Shown: positions 1 through 7,045, numbered from the stretch's first letter. The stretch: 33,821 nucleotides of DNA from Lysobacterales bacterium (GCA_022844135.1 JALHMG010000051.1:1-33821), one strand, 5' to 3'. Program-made: numbers and translations. Notes: generated by a model from the sequence alone, not told the origin.

Positions 1-220
1 TTTTCACGAGGCTCCAGGAGCGCGTGTCGATGAGCCACGCGAAGTAGTTCTTGAAGTCCTCGACCGACAATCGATCTGGACAGCGATCGAAAAACGCCGC
101 CACGCGCCGCACCGCTCGGACATAACCATCGACGGTCTGAGGCGCTTTGCCTTGCAGCTTCAAAGCCCTAAGATGTTGCCCATACAGCGCCTCGAAACGG
201 ACCCGCTCCGATGCTTCCAT
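1..220 (-). CDS. Tyrosine recombinase of IS91-like element, N-terminal part (runs off window)
   Basis: ATG at 220 reading left, open to the window edge. The product is nearly identical to the first 73 residues of the recombinase at 1944-2396: an N-terminal SAM-like core-binding domain (residues about 12-73, containing GKAPQTVDGYARAVRRVAAF). Catalytic residues would lie beyond position 1. Recombinases of this type are commonly encoded just upstream of an IS91-family transposase. Whether this copy is intact cannot be seen here. Confidence 0.7.
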   Translation of the reverse strand, partial: MEASERVRFEALYGQHLRALKLQGKAPQTVDGYVRAVRRVAAFFDRCPDRLSVEDFKNYFAWLIDTRSWSLVK

Positions 221-336
221 CGTCCTTCTCCCTCTGTGCGCACGCGAGATTGCGTGCGCGAGAAAAGGTGCGCCGATGGCCGGGAAATTTCAGCTACGAT
301 GGCTGTTCCTGCCGCGTAGCGGCTTGGTTCAACTAT
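1..336. repeat. Direct repeat copy 1 (end of IS91-like element plus 6 bp of flank), cut by window edge
   Basis: Positions 1-336 recur at 2177-2512 in the same orientation with only about three mismatches (for example near 50-51, 96 and 120). The repeat holds the 5' part of a tyrosine recombinase gene on the minus strand and its upstream region. Homology stops sharply after AACTAT at 336/2512. Those last six bases look like the AAC of an attC R'' box and the bases after it, so the mobile part probably ends near 330. The left end lies outside the window. Confidence 0.9.
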
Positions 337-399
337 TCGCTCAAGCGGACAGATCAATCGCTTCGCGATTGATGCTTCCGATTAGCTCAGGCGCTAGGC
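327..399 (+). other. attC-like integron recombination site (attC1)
   Basis: The site starts with an R''-like box GTTCAAC (327-333), followed by CTCAAGCGGA (L''-like). A central hairpin ATCAATCG/CGATTGAT (351-358 and 364-371) has a CTTCG loop, and the site closes with TTAGCTCAGGCG and an R'-like GCTAGGC (393-399; consensus GTTRRRY with one mismatch). The arrangement closely resembles chromosomal-integron attC sites of Xanthomonas. An unknown cassette-like gene starts 11 bases further on. The GTTC of the R'' box is probably contributed by the adjoining IS end. No integron integrase gene is visible in the window. Confidence 0.6.
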
Positions 400-409
400 C
401 TCAGAACCG

Positions 410-940
410 ATGCCACTCGACCTCCCCGGGCACGAACACACCGTCTCCGCCGCCAGGCTGGATGACCGGAACCTGTTCGTCCGATTCATCGCCGACTATC
501 ACGTGGGCACCGAGGCAGCTGCCTTTGAGCTGGAGGCGAGCAATGTCGTGAACGGTGACGCGGTCTTGGCGTACCTGCAGCAAGCGCAGGCAGCTGAAGA
601 GTACCTCTACGTCTTTGAACGAGACGGACGCATCGTGGTGAGCGACGAAAGCGGTGACGAAGTAGAGCTCAATGCCACATCCGTACAGAGTCGCTTGGAT
701 CAGCCCAATACCGAGGAGCTATCGCGCTTCTTATCTCGGGCTCGAATGCTGTACGAACACGAGCACCACGCAAGCTCTACTGCACTCAACCGGTTGCGAG
801 TAGTTCAAGAGCTTCTTCACGAGCAGCTGCGCCGCCTCGAAGTTAAGGCAGCCGCGCATGCACCCGGTACAACGGCGGGAGTCTTGTATGCCCAGAACAT
901 CCAGTTCTTGCAGCGTCTGCTCGGCGAGACTGAGGCCTAA
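410..940 (+). CDS. Hypothetical protein in a probable integron gene cassette
   Basis: A 176-residue soluble protein with no signal peptide or membrane segment and no family I recognise. Residues about 1-100 are mixed and acidic, perhaps beta-rich (VFERDGRIVVSDESGDEVEL). Residues about 108-176 are helical with heptad-like leucines (LNRLRVVQELLHEQLRRLEV). The ATG at 410 lies just after the attC1 boundary and has no clear Shine-Dalgarno sequence, as is common for cassette genes. The stop codon TAA lies inside the GCCTAAC box (935-941) that begins attC2, another typical cassette feature. The GCCTAAC at the end complements GTTAGGC, close to the GCTAGGC at the start, as expected for one cassette. 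Function unknown. Confidence 0.65.
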   Translation: MPLDLPGHEHTVSAARLDDRNLFVRFIADYHVGTEAAAFELEASNVVNGDAVLAYLQQAQAAEEYLYVFERDGRIVVSDESGDEVELNATSVQSRLDQPNTEELSRFLSRARMLYEHEHHASSTALNRLRVVQELLHEQLRRLEVKAAAHAPGTTAGVLYAQNIQFLQRLLGETEA

Positions 941-988
941 CGAATAGGGATAGATCGCGCGAAGCCGCGATCTTATCCCGGGTTGAAC
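935..988 (+). other. attC-like site or terminator-like hairpin (attC2)
   Basis: GCCTAAC (935-941, fits RYYYAAC) is followed by an imperfect long hairpin, GGGATA-GATCGCG pairing with CGCGATC-TTATCCC, with one bulged base. It ends with GTTGAAC (982-988, fits GTTRRRY). At 54 bp it is slightly shorter than most attC sites. Without the boxes the hairpin could be read as a terminator, but no T-run follows. An IS91-like element begins directly after the GAAC at 985-988. Confidence 0.45.
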
Positions 989-1277
989 AAGCCCGGTCTC
1001 GCAGGTTGGTGTCATCTTTATAGGGGAAAGATCCTCGCGCTTTGGCTGTTGTCTGGCGCGTTGCCGATTGGCTGTGGGCGCATCGATAAACGTTGGCCGA
1101 GTTTAGCCGTGCTCTGCGCTGAGCGGCGCGTTTGCGATGCGGTTGAATCGTCGAGTCGTTGCGCAATCTCCTTTGCAAAATGAGTGGCCGGCGCTGTGTT
1201 CGATGCTGTCGTGAAGCAGTGCGCCGGGGCTGCGAATCGGTAGGCTGGAGCGCCGATGACCGATCCGCCATGAGCGT
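989..1277 (-). other. Non-coding origin-side end of the IS91-like element
   Basis: These 289 bases lie downstream of the transposase remnant and carry no convincing coding frame. In IS91-family elements the segment between the transposase stop and the GTTC target holds the rolling-circle origin (oriIS). A short inverted motif, ATCTTTATAGGGGAAAGAT (1014-1032), lies about 25 bases from the end and is a candidate origin hairpin. This role is inferred from position only. Confidence 0.35.
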
Positions 1278-1643
1278 TTATCCATCCGGCCGGCGCAGGA
1301 TTTGGCCGATGAGGCGCATGGGCGTTTTGCATCTCGGGCAGCACATCGGCGGACGCGGTTTTTGTTCGCACTGATGGAGGAGCACGCGCAGGATCAGTTG
1401 CACGAGCCTGAGCCGAGCCTTGGCCTTGCCGTGCAAGAACCCGTAATCGCGCACGCGGCGCAAGCCGGTGGGCAGGACGTGTTGCAGCACCTGCGAAAGG
1501 AAGTCGGCGATGGGTAGCTCGCGCCAGGCCGGTCGCTTGGTGCTGGCATCGATATAGCGGAAGGTCACGGTGCCCGTCGCTGGATCGTGCGCAACCAGAT
1601 CTCGTTCGCGAATGACGCCGCGATAGAACTTATGACCGAAACA
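1278..1643 (-). pseudogene. IS91-family transposase, C-terminal fragment
   Basis: The frame from about 1643 down to the stop at 1278 encodes the last 120 or so residues of an IS91-type (Y2 rolling-circle) transposase. It begins GHKFYRGVIRERDLVAHDP, continues with FLQHVLPTGLRRVRDYGFLH-type sequence (QHVLP and the GLRRVRDYG segment are family hallmarks), and ends with a CPRC motif. The Y2 catalytic domain is absent: homology stops at the edge of the REP-like block at about 1645. Upstream in-frame residues up to 1772 come from the REP units and are not transposase. Confidence 0.7.
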
Positions 1644-1676
1644 GGAAGCGTTGTTGTTCCCGGTGCGCAATAACAA

Positions 1677-1757
1677 GCCCCGAAGGGGCGCGATGCAATA
1701 GCCCAGGGCGCAAGCCCTGGGTAAGCACCCACATCGATCGAGCCCTGAAAGGGCGAA
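1677..1757 (+). repeat. REP-like palindromic unit A
   Basis: Three small perfect hairpins occur in a row: GCCCC-GAA-GGGGC (1677-1689), CCCAGGGC-GCAA-GCCCTGGG (1702-1721) and GCCCT-GAA-AGGGC (1742-1754). The same three hairpins in reverse order and orientation make unit B at 1855-1935. Such units belong to dispersed palindromic repeats that REP-associated tyrosine transposases are thought to mobilise; no such transposase is in the window. Confidence 0.75.
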
Positions 1758-1854
1758 ATCTGATCGGCACATCCCGAAAGCGGCCGGCTAGAACAGGCTC
1801 TCGGTCCTTGGTCGAGATGACGAGTTCCTCCGCGAACGGCGGCGCCATCGTTTC

Positions 1855-1935
1855 GCCCTTTCAGGGCTCTCCGGGACACGGGCGAACCTACCCAGGGCTT
1901 GCGCCCTGGGCTATTTCATTGCGCCCCTGCGGGGC
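1855..1935 (-). repeat. REP-like palindromic unit B, inverted relative to A
   Basis: GCCCT-TTC-AGGGC (1855-1867), CCCAGGGC-TTGC-GCCCTGGG (1891-1910) and GCCCC-TGC-GGGGC (1923-1935) are the mirror image of unit A. The two units with the 97-bp spacer between them (1758-1854) form a BIME-like pair. The spacer shows nothing recognisable. The pair sits exactly where the middle of the IS91-like element is missing. Confidence 0.75.
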
Positions 1936-1943
1936 TTTTCACT

Positions 1944-2396
1944 TTACGCCTGCAGGCGCAAGTTGAGCGCCTCAGAGAGGCGCAATCCCATGCTGTAGGT
2001 GGTCCACCAGAACGTCTGATAGCGCCGCTCGCGCGTGGCCAGCACGATGCGCGCAATCTCATCCAGCGTGAGCACATCGGGCAGCGACTTCACCACCGGC
2101 GCCTTGACCATCTCGACCCATGGCCACTCGCGCTGCAGCACGTAACGGTAGAAAAACTGCAAACCGCAGCGCTCGATTTTCACGAGGCTCCAGGAGCGCG
2201 TGTCGATGAGCCACGCGAAGTAGTTCTTGAAGTCCTCGGCCGACAATCGATCTGGACAGCGGTCGAAAAACGCCGCCACGCGCCGCACCGCTCGGGCATA
2301 ACCATCGACGGTCTGAGGCGCTTTGCCTTGCAGCTTCAAAGCCCTAAGATGTTGCCCATACAGCGCCTCGAAACGGACCCGCTCCGATGCTTCCAT
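1944..2396 (-). pseudogene. Tyrosine recombinase associated with IS91-like element, truncated
   Basis: ATG at 2396. Residues 12-95 form the SAM-like core-binding domain, and the catalytic domain begins at about residue 106 (SLPDVLTLDEIARIV). It reaches box I, YSMGLRLSEALNLRL (residues 134-148), whose Arg is the first catalytic residue, and then breaks off at the REP-like block. The other catalytic residues (Lys, His-x-x-Arg, His, Tyr) are missing, so it cannot recombine DNA. Family members are about 280-330 residues. Architecture resembles XerC/IntI, but the sequence style and the transposase remnant downstream favour the recombinase partner of IS91-like elements. Confidence 0.75.
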
Positions 2397-2512
2397 CGTC
2401 CTTCTCCCTCTGTGCGCACGCGAGATTGCGTGCGCGAGAAAAGGTGCGCCGATGGCCGGGAAATTTCAGCTACGATGGCTGTTCCTGCCGCGTAGCGGCT
2501 TGGTTCAACTAT
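2177..2512. repeat. Direct repeat copy 2 (matches 1-336)
   Basis: Same orientation as copy 1, offset 2176, about 99% identical. The right edges of both copies coincide with an attC-like site, AAC-TAT followed by an L''-type box. This suggests that both element copies inserted at the same point of attC sites. Homologous recombination between the copies would delete 410-940 and one element. Confidence 0.9.
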
Positions 2513-2589
2513 GCATTCAAGGCGATTGCGGAACCGACCCTCGCTCAAACCAAACTATCGTTCCGCAACGGCTTGATGTGGCGATAGGC
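2503..2589 (+). other. attC-like integron recombination site (attC3)
   Basis: R''-like GTTCAAC (2503-2509) is followed by ATTCAAGGCG (L''-like). A perfect 9-bp inverted repeat TTGCGGAAC/GTTCCGCAA has a 25-base loop. GGCTTGATGTGGCG (L'-like, complementary to L'' over TCAAG) and GATAGGC (2583-2589, degenerate GTTRRRY) close the site. Length 87 bp, within the normal attC range. As in attC1, the GTTC probably belongs to the IS end. Confidence 0.5.
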
Positions 2590-2786
2590 GTCACTTGCTC
2601 TAGCTAGCTTCGCTTGGAGATGCTCGAATGCTTGATCCACTTGTTGATCTGAGCGAGTTTGATAGGAAGGAAAGCAGACATCCACCAGATCTGTAATCCT
2701 CAGCCATCCGGACGTCTTTACGCCCAGATTGATCAAATGGAAATCGGACTGACGCTTGAGTTCGTGTCAGAATGATCTGACAATCG

Positions 2787-3055
2787 ATGGCTGTCCCGTT
2801 TCGACCCCTGTCTCGTTTGGACCAGCGTGCGGAAAATCGCTTTTTCGTCGAGGAGGCACAAAGAATCCTTGATGACGCCAGAATTGACCGATTTTACTCG
2901 GATGCCAACCTGACCTGGGCACCCAATGAGAACCACTCTATTTAATACGCAAAAAGGTCTATGAAAGATTTAAAGCTGCGGAGGACGCCGGAAAGGACAT
3001 CGTAGAAACGCTTAGCAAGATGGGCAAAGACATAACGAAAGGAATATTTAAGTGA
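2787..3055 (+). pseudogene. Frameshifted C-terminal remnant of a probable His-Me finger (AHH-like) nuclease toxin
   Basis: Two short frames read as one protein broken by a frameshift near 2940. Frame 1 (ATG 2787, stop TAA 2943-2945, 52 residues) contains AQRILDDARIDRFYSDANL and ends WAPNENHSI. Frame 2 (open from about 2926, stop TGA 3053-3055) continues KKVYERFKAAEDAGK then ETLSKMGKDITKGIF. The pattern of R-I-L..I, N-x-x-W-x-P-N-x-x-HS, then Y-x-x-x, L-x-x-x-x-x-D resembles the C-terminal half of AHH/HNH-type toxin nucleases of polymorphic toxin systems. The catalytic HH region and everything before it are missing. The stop overlaps the GTG of the next gene (GTGA), a toxin-immunity style junction. 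Family assignment is from memory of the pattern, moderate at best. Confidence 0.4.
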
Positions 3056-4050
3056 CTCCTATCAAATTGCTGACAGCCGCAATTCACGCCAACGACCCAA
3101 GCGGCATTAAGGCGCTACTCAATCAGCATCCCGAGTTGCTGAGCGATACAAGCCGGCCTGGTTATGCAGCGTCTTCGGGTTACTTAGAGGCACTAAAAGC
3201 TTTGCTCGATGGTGGTTTCACAATCCATGATAGAGACAAACTCAGCCCAGGGATTTCGCTTTTAGACCGTGCGGTAATGGGTGGGGACATTCCAACGGTT
3301 AAGTATCTAATCGATTGTGGGTGCGATGGGAAAGAGCCAGGAATCCTGAATGGCGCTGTTTCAAAGTCGGTTGAACTCATGCAGTTTCTCATTCTCGCGG
3401 GTGCCGATCCCTACAGCACCGCTGGCAATCCGCCTCGCAATGCGTTTGAGCAAGCGCAGATGTCAGGCACGGAAGCAACGCGCGCGTTTCTGGAGACCCT
3501 AAAGGGTGCGGCCAAGCAGAAATCCACGCTTGCGGAACGGTTACAGCACAAGTTGTCAGGCGAGCTAATCAAGCTTGACCGTTACCTGCTTGCGGGCGCT
3601 CCGTTTTGGATGGCGCGATGCAAGCACGGCGAAACAAATTCTGCGGTCACTGTCGGTCTATCGGATACCATTTGGACTTGCGAGTTTCGCGTCGTGTTAC
3701 CCGCTAACTGGCCAGACACACAAGAACTTGGCGCCGACGTTTACTGGCCTGTTGACTACTTGCTGGATGTGATTCGGTCTTTGCATGGTCAATCCGGTCT
3801 ACCGAGCTGGCAAACCGTCGCGAACGGTGAGCCACCCATGCCAATCACCGCGGGGAGCTCTGCTGTTGGAGGCGTCTTTGTCTCGGAATCAGATGATCGA
3901 GAAGTGCCTCGAGTGATGACGCTTGTGTTTCTTACGGCTGCCGAACTCGAGCTCGCTCGCCGAAGCACTGAAAAGTTTGTCGAAGTGATGAGTGCCGCTG
4001 GACTCAATCCTTTTCAAGCGACTGTACTTCATCGTGAGTCGGCAATTTGA
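3052..4050 (+). CDS. Ankyrin-repeat / SUFU-domain protein, probable toxin immunity protein
   Basis: A 332-residue soluble protein starting at GTG 3052, with a GAAAGGA Shine-Dalgarno 9 bases upstream. Residues 1-150 hold three to four ankyrin-like repeats (GYAASSGYLEALKALLDGG; DRAVMGGDIPTVKYLIDCG; LMQFLILAGADPY). Residues about 170-325 resemble the suppressor-of-fused (SUFU) domain: LSDTIWTCEFRVVLPANWP, WPVDYLLDVIRSLH and the closing FLTAAELELARR stretch. Both modules are known as immunity proteins of bacterial polymorphic toxins. The start codon overlaps the stop of the toxin-like remnant, so the pair was probably co-translated. The toxin is broken, so this is likely an orphan immunity gene. 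Base composition is lower in GC than the surrounding core genes. Confidence 0.65.
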   Translation: MTPIKLLTAAIHANDPSGIKALLNQHPELLSDTSRPGYAASSGYLEALKALLDGGFTIHDRDKLSPGISLLDRAVMGGDIPTVKYLIDCGCDGKEPGILNGAVSKSVELMQFLILAGADPYSTAGNPPRNAFEQAQMSGTEATRAFLETLKGAAKQKSTLAERLQHKLSGELIKLDRYLLAGAPFWMARCKHGETNSAVTVGLSDTIWTCEFRVVLPANWPDTQELGADVYWPVDYLLDVIRSLHGQSGLPSWQTVANGEPPMPITAGSSAVGGVFVSESDDREVPRVMTLVFLTAAELELARRSTEKFVEVMSAAGLNPFQATVLHRESAI

Positions 4051-4111
4051 AGGCTCAAGGAATGCGAAAGTCAAAGAGTTTTACGCGCCAATGCTTGCCG
4101 ACAATTTTGGC

Positions 4112-4118
4112 GTTAGAC
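4112..4118 (+). other. Isolated R'-like core site (possible fourth attC end)
   Basis: GCGTTAGAC contains GTTAGAC, a perfect GTTRRRY core. A weak inverted pair, TCGGCAA (4039-4045) and TTGCCGA (4095-4101), lies upstream, next to the stop codon at 4050, and would be expected for an attC of the SUFU cassette. No good R'' box is seen, so the site is degenerate or coincidental. Confidence 0.25.
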
Positions 4119-4147
4119 CTCAAGTTCGGAATTCCGGCGGTATTTTG

Positions 4148-4603
4148 ATGTCGAAACTTTTCGGAATCCTACACAATTCGGTTTGGAGCAAACACGTCAA
4201 AGCAATCGCTTGGTTGCGTCGAGTGAACGTAACTTCTGGCATCGATGCTCTTGCGGTATTGGGTAAATTAATTGAAGGCTACATGGGGGCTGATAAGGCG
4301 CCGCGCCAGCACATCGCCGCGAAAGTGGCGCGCCAGTTAAGTTCAAACCGGCGACATTGCGTCCCGCGATCGCTGATGGCGAGCGTCCACACTGCTTGTC
4401 GACTCGGCCGGCTCACTAGCTTGGCGCATCGGCAGCTTCGGCACGGGCTGCAGTTCCATGCTGATGCGAGTTCGCGAGTGCATTCCTCGATCGGGCGGTG
4501 TTATCGAGGCGATCGCTTGAGCGCGCGCCAGAGCAGTTTGAGGCCGGTGATCCAACGGCGCAGGTACGCGAGGGGCAGGGAGCTGCGCTGGGTGAGTCGA
4601 TAG
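4148..4603 (+). pseudogene. Short hypothetical reading frame, probably truncated
   Basis: From ATG 4148 the first 60 or so residues look protein-like (MSKLFGILHNSVWSKHVKAI, then LAVLGKLIEGYMG). After about 4330 the composition turns into Arg/Ser/His-rich noise that overlaps the tail of the nucleotidyltransferase gene on the other strand. The best reading is the start of a cassette gene whose 3' part has been lost. No family recognised. I see nothing else between 4330 and 4500. Confidence 0.25.
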
Positions 4604-5523
4604 CGCGCGCGCATGTAGGTTGCGTCAGGCACCAATCGTCGCCACAATCTGGGCGCCTGGGACTCGACGTAGGCTCGGCTCGCTGCGCGCTCGGGGCGAA
4701 AACGCTCGCGCGCGGCGGCATCGCTGAGCGCCGATATCGTCGCCGCGGGCCAGGGCCAATCGAAGTGTCGCGTGCAGGCGGCCATCGCATCCAGGCACGG
4801 TGCGGCGAGCGCATGCGCGCCGGCTCTGTCGACCAGCGTCGAGTAATCGGCTGCGTTGAATCGCCTCGCTAACGCGACGAAGTCGTAAAGCCAGATCAAT
4901 CGATCGCCGGCACCGATCTGAGCATTGGACATCCGGTGGATGGCTGCATGCATAAACGCGTCGACAGGATGCAACACCGCCATCGGCGGTTCGCTCACCT
5001 GCACTCGGCGCGCGTACAAATCAGCGAACAACAGGCGTGCGCCGAGAATCGGGTGATTGCCGAGCTGCCAATGCATATCGATGAGCAGATCCGGCCCGAC
5101 GAGCGTGAATTGCGAGCCGCCAGGGAGCCACGATTCCGGGTCCATTGCATAACCCAGCTGCGCCAGCGATGCAGTGGCAGTGCGCGCGTCGCTTTCGGAG
5201 GCGAACAGCAGGTCCAGGTCCTCGCGTGGGCGCAAGTGGGGCGCGGCATAGCAGGTGTGGGCCAGCGCCTCACCTTTAAGCACGAGGTTCGGGACGCAAA
5301 CCGATGCGAGCGCTGCCTTGACCGCAGCACCGCGCGCCATCTGCCAGGCGACGGCGCCGCGGTGGGCGCGGACAATGGCATCGGGGATCGCGGCGCGCCC
5401 AGCTATGGCCTCGAACAGGAGGGGCGCCACGCCCTCACGCCTGCACAGCGCGGCCAGATCATTGGGTTGCGCGCCCGCAGCGCGTCCGAACAGCGCCGCG
5501 CTTAGCCATGCGCGCTCATCCAC
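4501..5523 (-). CDS. Nucleotidyltransferase family protein (NTP_transf_5 type)
   Basis: About 340 residues from the GTG at 5523. Around residue 90-115 it has VPNLVLKGEALAHTCY followed by LRPREDLDLLF, the LKG...RP..DlDlL core of the uncharacterised nucleotidyltransferase family (Pfam NTP_transf_5), where the D-x-D pair should bind metal. A middle segment, LLIDMHWQLGNHP, and HPVDAFMHAAIHRM fit the same family. The substrate is unknown. The GTG at 5523 precedes the fumC stop in GTGGATGA, so the gene is translationally coupled to fumC. The frame stays open further upstream inside fumC to 5595, but that N-terminus is unlike the family. The last 100 residues are Arg-rich and less typical. Confidence 0.7.
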   Translation of the reverse strand: MDERAWLSAALFGRAAGAQPNDLAALCRREGVAPLLFEAIAGRAAIPDAIVRAHRGAVAWQMARGAAVKAALASVCVPNLVLKGEALAHTCYAAPHLRPREDLDLLFASESDARTATASLAQLGYAMDPESWLPGGSQFTLVGPDLLIDMHWQLGNHPILGARLLFADLYARRVQVSEPPMAVLHPVDAFMHAAIHRMSNAQIGAGDRLIWLYDFVALARRFNAADYSTLVDRAGAHALAAPCLDAMAACTRHFDWPWPAATISALSDAAARERFRPERAASRAYVESQAPRLWRRLVPDATYMRARYRLTQRSSLPLAYLRRWITGLKLLWRALKRSPR

Positions 5524-6907
5524 CGCCGCCGACACCTGCGCGAATGCCGCCCCGCGTGAGTGCGAGAGGATCCAGCAGCGCCTGCAGCTCAGCATGCGAC
5601 AGCGTCGTCATCTCACGCGCAACATCGATGATCGGTCGGCCGCTCGCATAGGCGGTCTTGGCGATCCTGGCACCCAGCTCGTAGCCGATGACGGGATTCA
5701 GAGCGGTGATCAGGATCGGATTCCTCGCCAACGCTTCCTGCAGGCGATCGGTACGTACCCGAAGTCCGGTGATGCACGTTGCCAATGCGGGCAGCGCGTT
5801 GGACGGCAGCTCGATGCTTTCGATCAGGTTCCGGGCGATCAGCGGCAGCATCACGTTCAACTGGAAATTGCCGGACTGGCCCGCCACCGTGATCGCCGCA
5901 TCGTTGCCGATCATTTGCGCTGCGACCATCGCCACGGCTTCCGGAACTACCGGATTGACTTTGCCGGGCATGATCGACGAGCCGGGTTGCAGCGCCGGTA
6001 GTTCCACTTCGCCCAAACCGGCCAGCGGGCCGGAATTCATCCAGCGCAGATCGTTGGCGATTTTCATGAGCGCGCAGGCCAGCGCTTTCAACTGACCGGA
6101 TAACTCCACGCACTCGTCTTTGGCAGCGATGCCGACAAACAGGTTGTCTGCCGGCCGGAATGGGACGTGCGTCAGCTCGACCAGAGCCTTGCAGACAAAA
6201 TGCGCGAACTGCGGATGGGCATTGATGCCAGTGCCGATCGCAGTGCCGCCGAGCGGCAGCGCTTGAACGCGTACCAGGGTCTCGTTGAGGCGCTCGTGGG
6301 CGACTTTGAGCTGTGAAGCCCAGGTCGCGAATTCTTGCCCGAGCGTGAGCGGCATCGCATCCATCAAATGCGTGCGCCCGGTCTTGACGTTGGTTGCCAG
6401 CTCGGCGGCGCGCGTCGCGATCGCGTCGTGCAGACCATCGAGTGCCGGCAAAAGGCGCTCGCGCGTTGCGAGCGCCGCCGCAACCTGTACAGCGCCTGGG
6501 ATCGCATCGTTCGACGACTGCCCCAGATTCACATCGTCATTGGCATGCACTGGCGTACCCGCGCGTGCCGCGAGCGTGGCGATCACCTCATTGGCGTTCA
6601 TATTGCTCGACGTGCCCGAGCCGGTCTGAAACACATCGACGGGAAAAGCGTCGTCATGCTGGCCCGCGGCAATCGTCAGGGCGGCTGCTTCGATCGCGCC
6701 GGCTTTGCGTGCCGCCAGCAGTCCGAGTTCGGCATTGGCTCGCGCTGCGGCGGCCTTGATCAGCGCCAGCGCGCGGATGAACGTGCGTGGCATTGCCTGA
6801 CCGCTGATCTTGAAATTCTCGATCGCCCGCTGCGTCTGCGCGCCCCACAGCGCATCGAACGGCACCGCCAACTCGCCCATGCTGTCATGCTCGATACGCG
6901 TCTTCAT
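5516..6907 (-). CDS. fumC: Fumarate hydratase, class II
   Basis: Catalyses reversible hydration of fumarate to L-malate in the TCA cycle; an oxygen-stable, iron-free cytosolic homotetramer. From ATG 6907 the protein has 463 residues, the normal FumC length, and begins with the family-typical MKTRIEHDSMGELAVP. Visible motifs: GSGTSSNMNANEV (about 96-108), TGRTHLMDAMP (about 175-185, holding the catalytic His) and the signature GSSIMPGKVNP (about 309-319) with the flexible-loop Ser. Residues favour fumarase over aspartase, though the two are related. A GTG start at 6952 is possible but adds 15 atypical residues. The last codons overlap the nucleotidyltransferase start. The Gly-rich end (GVGGGG) is unusual. 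Confidence 0.93.
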   Translation of the reverse strand: MKTRIEHDSMGELAVPFDALWGAQTQRAIENFKISGQAMPRTFIRALALIKAAAARANAELGLLAARKAGAIEAAALTIAAGQHDDAFPVDVFQTGSGTSSNMNANEVIATLAARAGTPVHANDDVNLGQSSNDAIPGAVQVAAALATRERLLPALDGLHDAIATRAAELATNVKTGRTHLMDAMPLTLGQEFATWASQLKVAHERLNETLVRVQALPLGGTAIGTGINAHPQFAHFVCKALVELTHVPFRPADNLFVGIAAKDECVELSGQLKALACALMKIANDLRWMNSGPLAGLGEVELPALQPGSSIMPGKVNPVVPEAVAMVAAQMIGNDAAITVAGQSGNFQLNVMLPLIARNLIESIELPSNALPALATCITGLRVRTDRLQEALARNPILITALNPVIGYELGARIAKTAYASGRPIIDVAREMTTLSHAELQALLDPLALTRGGIRAGVGGGG

Positions 6908-7045
6908 GCTGGCGTCGATGAGGGTGGGACTGGACCATTGTATCGCCGTCACCTTGTGGGCCGCGCCGTTACGTGCCCCTTTGTGCTGGTCGCAGCGAAC
7001 GGGATGCGTGAAGCTCGCGTAGTGCGATAGCGGGACCTACCAAGG

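Larger units (their letters stand above)
989..2506 (-). mobile_element. Degenerate IS91-like element with tyrosine recombinase (second copy)
   Basis: Read on the minus strand this contains a recombinase 5' part (2396-1944), two inverted REP-like units (1935-1677), the transposase 3' part (about 1643-1278) and a roughly 290-bp non-coding end (1277-989). The flank at the transposase-distal end reads GTTC on the minus strand (985-988 in the plus sequence), which matches the GAAC/GTTC target preference known for the replication-origin end of IS91 elements. No target duplication is expected for IS91 and none is seen. The centre of the element (recombinase C-terminus and transposase N-terminus) is missing, so it cannot be autonomous. 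The outer boundary near 2502-2506 is set by loss of the direct repeat and is uncertain by a few bases. Confidence 0.65.

Noticed and set aside
1677-1935. CRISPR-like array from repeated palindromes
   Set aside because: The palindromes are three different hairpins in mirror order with no regular spacers, so REP-like units explain them.
1944-2396. Reading the recombinase as an integron integrase (IntI)
   Set aside because: The nearby attC-like sites made this tempting. But the sequence style, duplication with the repeat, and the IS91 transposase remnant directly downstream fit the recombinase partner of IS91-like elements better.
2545-2736. Minus-strand frame of 63 codons reading into attC3 (TTG start at 2736)
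   Set aside because: No ATG or GTG and no ribosome binding site, it ends inside the recombination site, and it matches no known family. Kept out of the annotation although its composition is not absurd.
2733-2936. Minus-strand 67-codon frame
   Set aside because: It is antisense to the toxin-like remnant, whose plus-strand frames show a family-like pattern. Probably a shadow.
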